From NCBI GenBank assembly GCA_947165745.1, contig CAMVBO010000158.1, positions 1 through 5,166 on the forward strand: 5,166 nucleotides of DNA. Reading direction: 5' to 3'. Positions within the stretch are counted from its first letter, which is position 1, and the number at the start of each line of letters is the position of its first letter. The notes beneath the pieces were generated by a model. That model saw only the letters and a program-made list of their open reading frames with translations. It made no database searches and was not told where the DNA came from. The translations under genes and the position numbers were made by a program. Shown here in pieces: positions 1 to 4,028 of this stretch. The stretch is from an uncultured Clostridia bacterium (GTDB lineage Bacteria > Bacillota_A > Clostridia > Christensenellales > Aristaeellaceae).

Positions 1-48
1 ACTTTGTTGTGAGGCGGCTTTTACTGGCGAGTTGCTAAATGAGTTTAA
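1..48. other. Foreign or rearranged edge segment interrupting butyrate kinase
   Basis: This short stretch is about 42% GC, clearly lower than the adjoining gene. It ends in the 8-bp palindrome GTTTAAAC at 43-50. Butyrate kinase homology on the minus strand stops here. None of the three minus-strand frames of this segment continues with the expected family motif (an N-L-I-V-A-H-x-G-G-G type strand), so a simple frameshift does not explain the break. One plus-strand frame stays open from position 2 through the junction and one minus-strand frame is open to the edge, but neither is long enough to recognise. It may be the end of a mobile element, a rearrangement junction or a chimeric contig end; the sequence does not decide. 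Confidence 0.5.
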
Positions 49-593
49 ACATGATCATAGCGTCGGCCGATGGATGCCGCGTGGTATTCGGCCACGGCCT
101 TCTGGTTCAGCACGTGGGAATGGCTGACCCGATAGACACCCTTGATGCCCGTCAGCCGGGCCAGCTCGCCGTATTCGTCCACGTTGGTGGGGTTCAGGGT
201 GTAGGCGGGCTTGCGGTAGTGCTGAGCAAACTTCCATGCCAGCATCACGCCCAGCTTGGCGGGGTGCTCGCTGCCGCCTACGGCGGCCACGGTGTCGTGG
301 TACAGCCGCTCGTCGATCGCCGTCACGCCCCCCGGCTGGGTGCAGGCGCTGCCGCCCCGGCCCACGAACACGTCGATGTCCGCCGGGTCCACGCCCTCGT
401 TTTCCAGCATGTCCAGGATCACCTGGTAGCGGAAGGGCATCTGGTCGTTCACGTGGGGATATTTCAACAGCTCCGGCGCGTCGTGGAACAGGCTGTGCTC
501 GAACAGGGATTTTTCGTTCTCAAACAGGCTCACCTTCGTGGAGGTGGAGCCGGGGTTGATCACCAGCAGCTTGTAGCTCTTTTGCTCGCTCAT
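45..593 (-). CDS. buk: Butyrate kinase, N-terminal half only (broken or cut gene)
   Basis: Butyrate kinase is a cytoplasmic ASKHA-fold enzyme that interconverts butyryl phosphate plus ADP and butyrate plus ATP, the last step of one fermentative butyrate route. The ATG at 593 is preceded by GAGG about 8 nt upstream. The frame stays open much further upstream but runs through two tRNA genes, so that extension is not coding. The protein opens with the acetate/butyrate kinase phosphate motif VINPGSTSTK (residues 11-20), then FVGRGG and QPGG (about 76-90), NVDEYGELARLTG (about 136-150) and LNQKAVAEYH near 163-172. It stops after 182 residues, whereas the family usually has about 355, and lacks the second phosphate and adenosine motifs. 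The family's usual RKSIFHALNQK is here RVSHSHVLNQK, so it is somewhat divergent. As written it could not be an active kinase. Identification of the family is secure; whether the break is biological is not. Confidence 0.88.
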   Translation of the reverse strand: MSEQKSYKLLVINPGSTSTKVSLFENEKSLFEHSLFHDAPELLKYPHVNDQMPFRYQVILDMLENEGVDPADIDVFVGRGGSACTQPGGVTAIDERLYHDTVAAVGGSEHPAKLGVMLAWKFAQHYRKPAYTLNPTNVDEYGELARLTGIKGVYRVSHSHVLNQKAVAEYHAASIGRRYDHV

Positions 594-625
594 GGCTTTG
601 CCTCGCTTCTGTTTCGTTGGGTAAA

Positions 626-634
626 AGTATAACA
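626..634 (-). promoter_or_regulatory. Extended -10 promoter of butyrate kinase
   Basis: The minus strand reads TGTTATACT, an extended -10 (TGn) followed by TATACT. No good -35 lies 17 bp upstream; a TTTACA occurs at a poor spacing of 21 bp. A start near 619 would leave a leader of about 25 nt carrying the GAGG ribosome-binding site. It lies after the tRNA terminator, so buk is probably transcribed separately from the tRNAs. Confidence 0.6.
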
Positions 635-743
635 CAGGAAAGCGATGGGGGATGTAAAAAGTTGGATAAAAACGGAGGGCGGGCGAGCTTCTCCGAAGCC
701 CGGCAGCTTGCAGCGAACCGCGCGCTAATCCTGTACAAACACA

Positions 744-773
744 AAATCCCTGATTCCGAAGAATCAGGGATTT
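744..773 (-). terminator. UUCG-loop terminator of the tRNA operon
   Basis: A perfect 13-bp stem (744-756 with 761-773) encloses a 4-nt loop that reads UUCG on the minus-strand RNA and is closed by C-G, the unusually stable C(UUCG)G tetraloop. The stem is followed by TTTTGTGTTTG. Its first base coincides with the last A of the tRNA-Glu CCA end, so there is no spacer between tRNA and terminator. Confidence 0.9.
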
Positions 774-847
774 GGCACCGCCACGGGGACTCGAACCCCG
801 GTTTTCGCCGTGAGAGGGCGACGTCTTAACCGCTTGACCATGGCGGC
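773..847 (-). tRNA. tRNA-Glu (CTC), CCA encoded
   Basis: The minus strand folds into a full cloverleaf: 7-bp acceptor (GCCGCCA with TGGCGGT), D stem GTC/GAC, anticodon stem TCGCC/GGCGA with loop CTCTCAC giving anticodon CTC, 4-nt variable loop and T stem CGGGG/CCCCG with loop TTCGAGT. The discriminator is G73 and CCA is encoded (773-775). It reads GAG codons, which are abundant in the GC-rich genes here. The first acceptor pair is a G1-U72 wobble. It is the second gene of a two-tRNA transcript, 4 nt after tRNA-Gln. Confidence 0.96.
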
Positions 848-851
848 ATAC

Positions 852-925
852 TGGCTGCCGAACCTGGATTCGAACCAGGACTAAATGAGTCAGAGTCATT
901 CGTGCTACCTTTACACAATTCGGCA
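852..925 (-). tRNA. tRNA-Gln (CTG), CCA encoded
   Basis: The minus strand gives a complete cloverleaf: acceptor TGCCGAA/TTCGGCA, D stem GTG/CAC, anticodon stem AATGA/TCATT with loop CTCTGAC giving anticodon CTG, variable loop TAGT, T stem CCTGG/CCAGG with loop TTCGAAT, G73 and encoded CCA. The U1-A72 pair is the typical bacterial tRNA-Gln identity mark, and in many Firmicutes it is read by the GatCAB amidotransferase that makes Gln-tRNA from Glu-tRNA. It decodes CAG and is the first gene of the tRNA pair. Confidence 0.96.
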
Positions 926-964
926 ACGTCGTCCGAACACGATCGTGCCCGACCGACAAGAGAT

Positions 965-993
965 ATTATACTTCGCCAGGTGGCAAAAGTCAA
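965..993 (-). promoter_or_regulatory. Sigma-A promoter of the tRNA-Gln/tRNA-Glu operon
   Basis: The minus strand has TTGACT (988-993), a 17-bp spacer and a perfect TATAAT (965-970). Transcription would start near 958, giving a 5' leader of about 33 nt before tRNA-Gln. The leader contains the 10-bp palindrome CACGATCGTG at 938-947, which could form a hairpin in the tRNA precursor. Confidence 0.9.
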
Positions 994-1029
994 GCCGTTT
1001 TTGCAATTTCATCTTGTTTTTACGTTCTG

Positions 1030-1068
1030 AACGGGCACAAGGAATTAAATGTTCGTTAATGTCCCGTT
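1030..1068. repeat. Nested dyad between divergent tRNA and HPr-like promoters
   Basis: AACGGG (1030-1035) pairs with CCCGTT (1063-1068), and inside it ATTAA (1044-1048) pairs with TTAAT (1056-1060). The dyad sits just upstream of the -35 of the HPr-like gene and about 40 bp behind the tRNA promoter. It could be an operator or only a weak hairpin; no binding protein is evident. Confidence 0.35.
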
Positions 1069-1073
1069 TGCGC

Positions 1074-1102
1074 TTGAAACCTTCATAATAAAGCGTTATT
1101 CT
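1074..1102 (+). promoter_or_regulatory. Promoter of the HPr-like gene
   Basis: TTGAAA (1074-1079), a 17-bp spacer and TATTCT (1097-1102) precede the gene. A start near 1109 leaves a leader of about 55 nt. In and around this leader CGGGC/GCCCG (1113-1117 with 1123-1127) competes with CAACAG/CTGTTG (1105-1110 with 1118-1123). Confidence 0.65.
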
Positions 1103-1163
1103 GTCAACAGTGCGGGCCTGTTGCCCGGATGACAGGACATCAACATGTGAGGAGACGGGAACT

Positions 1164-1394
1164 ATGAAAGCCGTTAACATTAAGCTCAGTCTGGCGGAAA
1201 ACGTCAAGACCTTCGTAAACATCGCCAATCGCTATCCCTATGACATCGACCTGCGCGTGGGCCGCCACGTGGTGGACGGCAAGTCCATCCTGGGCATCTT
1301 CAGCCTGGACCTGTCCAAGCCGATCACGCTGGAGGTGTACGCCGACCATTGCGATGATCTGATGGAAGAGCTCAAGCCGTTCATCATCGGCTGA
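1164..1394 (+). CDS. HPr-like domain protein lacking the phosphorylated histidine
   Basis: This 76-residue protein has the size and pattern of HPr, the small cytoplasmic phosphocarrier of the PTS. The clearest match is GKSILGIFSLDLSK (residues 39-52), equivalent to the HPr segment around Ser46; the serine itself is S41 here. An ungapped alignment through FVNIANRY puts L10 at the His15 position and E12, N13 at the Arg17-Pro18 positions, so the HARP signature is gone and it cannot act as a normal phosphocarrier. The retained serine recalls Crh, the regulatory HPr homologue of Bacillus, but Crh keeps the ARP residues and this protein does not. The start is set by GAGGAG at 1149-1154; an in-frame ATG at 1110 lies at the predicted transcription start and has no RBS. 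It is monocistronic and ends in a hairpin terminator. Its function is unknown; a regulatory or scaffold role is inference. Confidence 0.85.
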   Translation: MKAVNIKLSLAENVKTFVNIANRYPYDIDLRVGRHVVDGKSILGIFSLDLSKPITLEVYADHCDDLMEELKPFIIG

Positions 1395-1405
1395 TCCGGA
1401 GTATT

Positions 1406-1441
1406 GAGAAAGCGCCGCCACAATCGTGGCGGCGCTTTCTC
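1406..1441. terminator. Bidirectional terminator shared by convergent genes
   Basis: A perfect 16-bp stem (1406-1421 with 1426-1441) has a 4-nt loop and a GC core flanked by GAGAAA and TTTCTC, so it presents a U-rich side in both directions. It lies 11 nt after the HPr-like stop and 13 nt after the YdcF stop. The U-tract outside the stem is short on both sides. Confidence 0.85.
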
Positions 1442-1454
1442 GCTTTCCCGTCTG

Positions 1455-2192
1455 TCACAGCCTGCCCCGCAGCCCGTGCACCGTGATGGACACGGCCTCG
1501 CGGATCATAAAGTGAAACAGCGTCGGGCCGGTGTAGGTGGCGGCGATGCCGTGGACGTTGGTCAGCCCCATCTTTTTCGCCATCCGCAGCGCGCGCCAGA
1601 CGTGATAGTTGTTGGTGACGATGCCGATGGCCGCGTCCGGCCTGCCGATCATCGCCTTGCAGTTGGCGAGGTTCTCCCAGGTGTCGCTGGACTTGTCCTC
1701 CATCCGAATTCGGCTCTTGTCCACGCCCCGCTTGATGAGCTCGTCCCGGATGCACTGGGCTTCGCTGATGGGCTCGTTGCTGCCCTGGCCGCCGGAGGCG
1801 ATGATGACGGCGTTCGGATGGTCGTCCAGCACGTTCATCACGGCGTTCAGCCGCCGGGTCAGCGCCGGGCTGGGGCCGTCCTGGTACACGCTGGCGCCCA
1901 GCACGATCAGATAGTCCATGCCGGCCGGGGCGGTGGCGTGCATGCCGCTGATCACCAGGCACTCCAGCGCGATCACCAGCGCCAGCCCCGCGCCCAGCAG
2001 CCCCCGCCAGGCCCAGCGCAGCCACTGGGGCAGAGACGCGCGGGTCAACAGCCCCGCCGCCGTCAACACACAGCCTGCGGCCAGCCAGATCCAGCTGATG
2101 CTCAGCCCAAAGCGGGAAAACAGGCCGATGATGAAGTAATAGGCGAAGCAGGCGACGCCCGCGACGATATAGACGATGCCCAGCGTGCTCAC
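1455..2192 (-). CDS. YdcF/SanA-family (DUF218) membrane protein
   Basis: The 245-residue product has three hydrophobic segments (about 4-24, 31-50 and 64-83) and then a DUF218 domain from about 92 to 235. The domain shows DYLIVLGASV (93-102), SGGQGSNEPISEA (132-144), the acidic KSSDTWENL block and NNYHVWRA near the C-terminal side. These match the nucleotide-fold core of YdcF/SanA proteins, a family linked to envelope processes but with no firmly established reaction. The start is a GTG at 2192, supported by AAAGGA with 8 nt spacing. Tryptophan- and alanine-rich helices precede the domain; which side of the membrane the domain faces is not clear from the sequence. It stands alone, convergent to the HPr-like gene and downstream of, but separated by a large palindrome from, the Rrf2 regulator. 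Confidence 0.88.
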   Translation of the reverse strand: MSTLGIVYIVAGVACFAYYFIIGLFSRFGLSISWIWLAAGCVLTAAGLLTRASLPQWLRWAWRGLLGAGLALVIALECLVISGMHATAPAGMDYLIVLGASVYQDGPSPALTRRLNAVMNVLDDHPNAVIIASGGQGSNEPISEAQCIRDELIKRGVDKSRIRMEDKSSDTWENLANCKAMIGRPDAAIGIVTNNYHVWRALRMAKKMGLTNVHGIAATYTGPTLFHFMIREAVSITVHGLRGRL

Positions 2193-2223
2193 GGAATCAA
2201 TCCTTTCCTGTGGGATGGGGGAT

Positions 2224-2229
2224 ATTATA
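2224..2229 (-). promoter_or_regulatory. Candidate -10 of the YdcF-family gene
   Basis: A perfect TATAAT on the minus strand lies 31 nt ahead of the GTG start. The hexamer 17 bp upstream (TATCGC) is a poor -35, so the promoter is supported mainly by its -10 and its place in an AT-richer gap. Confidence 0.5.
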
Positions 2230-2280
2230 CACGGGGAAGGTTAAATGCGATAGGGGGAGGCGAAGCAGCCCCCGAACCTT

Positions 2281-2400
2281 CGCAGGACGACGGGGATAAA
2301 AGATCCTTCGCTTTGCTCGGAATGACATTGCGGTTGTCTGTCATCCCGAGCGAAGCGAAGGATCTTTTGCGCTCTCTATTCCGCCGTCGTCAGACCTGCG
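2281..2400. repeat. Long palindromic intergenic element; likely also the Rrf2 terminator
   Basis: The core is an inverted repeat of 30 positions per arm (2298-2327 with 2339-2368), 28 of them paired, with an 11-nt loop. It carries the motif GAGCGAAGCGAAGGATC and ends in AAAA/TTTT, so it could terminate transcription both ways. Outside it a second pair matches: CGCAGG-ACGACGG (2281-2293) against CCGTCGT-CAGA-CCTGCG (2384-2400), identical except for four extra bases. The right outer arm includes the stop codon of the Rrf2 gene. The core motif resembles dispersed palindromic repeats that I recall from intergenic regions of various bacteria; only genome-wide comparison would show copy number here. 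Confidence 0.8.
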
Positions 2401-2809
2401 GCACTCGCCCCTCGATCACGTCTTCCAGGGTGATGCCGTTCAGGTAGTTGAAGATCAGCTTTTCCAGCTGGATCCACACCGGCAGCGTTTCGCACTTGTG
2501 GCAGCGCTTGCAGCTGTTGGGCGACTGTTCCAGGCAGGAGACGGGGCTCATGCTGCCCTCCACCACCTGCAATATGCCGTGCACCGTGTATTCCGAAGCG
2601 CTCTTGGCCAGCATGTAGCCGCCCTGATAGCCCCGCACGGCGCGGAGCATGCCCGCCTGGCTCAAATGCAGGGCAATCTGCTCCAGATACTTCTTGGAGA
2701 TATCCTGCCGGAGCGCCACGTCCTTCAGCGTGACATAGCCGTTCTTCTGATTTTCGGCAATGTCGATCATCATGCGAAGCGCGTAGCGCCCCTTGGTCGA
2801 AATCTTCAC
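2390..2809 (-). CDS. Rrf2-family transcriptional regulator with four-cysteine cluster
   Basis: The 139-residue product begins MKISTKGRYALRMM, the typical Rrf2 opening, followed by a winged helix-turn-helix with DISKKYLEQI (about 36-45) and the wing RGYQGGYML (about 59-67). A dimerisation helix and a cysteine-rich loop follow: C92, C100, C103 and C106. IscR and NsrR use cysteines in this loop to hold an Fe-S cluster, and C92 falls at the IscR position, whereas CymR-type members lack them. The GTG at 2809 is chosen because AGGAGG lies 8 nt upstream; a TTG two codons earlier would be only 2 nt from that site. The gene is divergent from the metQNI-type operon, so it may regulate that importer in response to redox, iron-sulphur or sulphur amino acid status; this target is inference. 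Its stop codon lies inside the palindrome 2281-2400. Confidence 0.92.
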   Translation of the reverse strand: MKISTKGRYALRMMIDIAENQKNGYVTLKDVALRQDISKKYLEQIALHLSQAGMLRAVRGYQGGYMLAKSASEYTVHGILQVVEGSMSPVSCLEQSPNSCKRCHKCETLPVWIQLEKLIFNYLNGITLEDVIEGRVPQV

Positions 2810-2871
2810 ACCCAACGCCTCCTATGGGTTTGCGCAGCCATAGAGCATAGGCCACCCCATCTATATGTATA

Positions 2872-2900
2872 ATTGTAGCATGGAAAATTCATTTATGCAA
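2872..2900 (-). promoter_or_regulatory. Promoter of the Rrf2 regulator
   Basis: The minus strand shows TTGCAT (2895-2900), a 17-bp spacer and TACAAT (2872-2877) with an extended TGC before the -10. The start would be near 2865, leaving a leader of about 56 nt. In the leader CTATGG/CCATAG (2822-2827 with 2838-2843) and CCTATG/CATAGG (2821-2826 with 2846-2851) are alternative stems that both take in part of the ribosome-binding site. Confidence 0.75.
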
Positions 2901-2995
2901 GTCACTTTGTTAAGAAATACATTGAATTGCAGGAAGAAAAAGCAAATTAGGCGCTTTTTGTCTCCATTTTCCATGGGGATTGACCGAATTGTAGC

Positions 2996-3056
2996 CTGTT
3001 ATAGATAAAAACTATAATGCGGTATTGCATTAGGGTATTGGACAAACCTATAACAG
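2996..3056. promoter_or_regulatory. CTATAA-type dyads at the metQ promoter, candidate operator
   Basis: CTGTTATAG (2996-3004) and CTATAACAG (3048-3056) are perfect 9-bp inverted copies. A third half site, CTATAA at 3012-3017, forms TTATAG-N7-CTATAA with the first. The right copy lies inside the spacer of the metQ promoter, where a bound repressor would block RNA polymerase. TAATGC/GCATTA (3015-3020 with 3027-3032) is nested between. The divergent Rrf2 protein is the obvious candidate ligand, but I see no match to a specific published Rrf2 box. Confidence 0.55.
3013..3018 (+). promoter_or_regulatory. Possible second -10 upstream of metQ
   Basis: A perfect TATAAT overlaps the inner half of the dyad. 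The best -35 is TTGTAG at 18 bp spacing (2989-2994), matching only the first three consensus bases, so this is a weaker alternative to the promoter at 3039-3067. Confidence 0.3.
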
Positions 3057-3067
3057 TGTGCTAAAAT
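3039..3067 (+). promoter_or_regulatory. Main metQ promoter
   Basis: TGGACA (3039-3044), a 17-bp spacer and TAAAAT (3062-3067) with an extended TGC before the -10. A start near 3074 gives a leader of about 25 nt, too short for a SAM riboswitch or T-box, so control would have to be at initiation. Confidence 0.75.
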
Positions 3068-3098
3068 GGCACCAGTTCAAAAAACAGGAGGTAATCCC

Positions 3099-3947
3099 AT
3101 GAAGCTCAACAAACTCTTCGCCGTCCTTCTGGCGGCCCTGCTGATCCTCTCTTCCGTCGCCGCGCTGGCCGACATCACCATCGGCGTGCCGGACGATACC
3201 ACCAACGAGGCCCGTGCGCTGCAGCTGCTGGCGCTGAACGGCATCATCGAGCTGGCCGAGGGCGCCGGCGAGACCGCGACCAAGGCCGACGTCATCGCCG
3301 ACGGCATCGAGATCGTCGAGATCCAGGCAGAACAGCTGCCCAACCAGCTGCCGGATCTGGACTACGCGGTCATCAACGGCAACTATGTGCTGGCGGCCAG
3401 GGATGAAGGCATCGAAGTGGGCGACGCGCTGCTGCTGGAGTCGGAGGAGGTCTACCTGCCCCGCGCCAACGTCATCGCCGTGAAGGGCGAGAACGCCGAC
3501 GCCGACCTGACCAAGGCGCTGGTGGCCGCCGTGCGCAGCCAGCGGGTGGTCGATTACATCGCCGACACCTACGGCGGCTCTGCCATCTCTGTGGTCGAGG
3601 ATCCCACCGACGGCTATGATCCCGATGTGGATTACGACGCGCTGGCGGGCCAGACCATCGTCGTTGCCGCCACGGCGCTGCCCCACGCCCAGATCCTGGA
3701 AGTCGTGAAGGAGATCCTGGCAGACAAGGACATCACCCTGGACATCCAGGTGTTCACCGGCTACACCGAGGAGAACCCCGCCGTTGACGCCGGCGACGCC
3801 TACGCCAACTACTTCCAGCACCAGCAGTACCTGGACGACTATGTGAAGGAAATCGGCGGCGACGTGGTGAGCGTCACCACCGTGCACACCGAGCCCATGG
3901 GCCTCTACGGCGGCAAGCAGGCCGACCTGGCCGCGCTGGGCAAGTAA
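3099..3947 (+). CDS. metQ: MetQ/NlpA-family substrate-binding protein, circularly permuted
   Basis: Predicted extracytoplasmic binding protein for methionine or a related amino acid, feeding the MetN/MetI importer that follows. The 282-residue product has a signal peptide (1-24, ending VAALA before D25) with no lipobox cysteine. Residues 26-166 match the usual C-terminal part of MetQ: PDDTTNEARAL (31-41), AEQLPNQLPDLDYAVINGNY (77-96) and a terminal YGGSAISVV (158-166). An acidic linker (167-184) follows, then residues 185-282 match the usual N-terminal part: TALPHAQILE (192-201), YFQHQQYLDDY (238-248) and HTEPMGLYGGK (263-273). All parts occur once, in rotated order. Ligand-pocket residues of the family such as R39, N93, F239, H241 and Y244 appear kept. 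The start is set by AGGAGG with 7 nt spacing; an upstream in-frame ATG at 3066 overlaps the -10 box. Binding-protein family is secure; substrate is inferred. Confidence 0.9.
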   Translation: MKLNKLFAVLLAALLILSSVAALADITIGVPDDTTNEARALQLLALNGIIELAEGAGETATKADVIADGIEIVEIQAEQLPNQLPDLDYAVINGNYVLAARDEGIEVGDALLLESEEVYLPRANVIAVKGENADADLTKALVAAVRSQRVVDYIADTYGGSAISVVEDPTDGYDPDVDYDALAGQTIVVAATALPHAQILEVVKEILADKDITLDIQVFTGYTEENPAVDAGDAYANYFQHQQYLDDYVKEIGGDVVSVTTVHTEPMGLYGGKQADLAALGK

Positions 3948-3954
3948 TTCACCC

Positions 3955-3983
3955 TTGCCAGAAGCGCCGTTTCCAAGTATAAT
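3955..3983 (+). promoter_or_regulatory. Internal promoter of metN-metI
   Basis: TTGCCA (3955-3960), exactly 17 bp and a perfect TATAAT (3978-3983) begin 8 nt after the metQ stop. This is the best-scoring promoter of the importer by eye. A start near 3990 gives a leader of about 69 nt containing the hairpin 4002-4028. No terminator precedes it, so read-through from metQ is also possible. Confidence 0.8.
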
Positions 3984-4001
3984 TAGGTGGAACGGGAATG
4001 C

Positions 4002-4028
4002 GGACACACCGGTCCTTCCGGTGTGTCC
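4002..4028 (+). other. Hairpin in the metQ-metN spacer
   Basis: A perfect 11-bp stem (GGACACACCGG with CCGGTGTGTCC) has a 5-nt loop. The following CCCTTATCATG is a poor U-tract, so it is a weak terminator at best. It would lie about 12 nt into a transcript from the internal promoter and could stabilise the metQ 3' end or attenuate metNI. It is about 20 nt before the metN ribosome-binding site and does not overlap it. Confidence 0.75.

Noticed and set aside
39..632. Plus-strand open frame opposite butyrate kinase
   Set aside because: It starts in the foreign edge, covers the buk promoter and shows no protein motifs; it is a codon-bias shadow.
660..742. Small hairpins in the spacer between buk and the tRNA terminator
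   Set aside because: Short GC-rich pairings such as GCTTC/GAAGC occur but are weak and have no U-tract or gene context, so nothing is called there.
594..959. N-terminal extension of the butyrate kinase frame to position 959
   Set aside because: It runs through a terminator and two tRNA genes and past a promoter; the ATG at 593 has an RBS and starts where family homology starts.
1404..2447. Long plus-strand open frame opposite the YdcF-family gene
   Set aside because: It is antisense to a gene with membrane segments and DUF218 motifs, crosses a terminator and the palindrome, and has no recognisable domain or RBS.
2813..2815. TTG as start of the Rrf2 regulator
   Set aside because: It is only 2 nt from the AGGAGG site; the GTG at 2809 has 8 nt spacing and gives the usual MKISTKGRYA opening.
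2996..3056. CRISPR-like or direct repeat array
   Set aside because: The repeated CTATAA units are few, short and inverted with unequal spacing; they fit operator half sites, not an array.
3066..3098. Upstream ATG of the metQ frame
   Set aside because: It overlaps the -10 box of the metQ promoter, so it would not be transcribed, and AGGAGG is placed for the ATG at 3099.
3001..3098. SAM riboswitch or T-box ahead of the methionine importer
   Set aside because: The leader after the predicted start is about 25 nt and no S-box core or T-box sequence is visible between the regulator and metQ.
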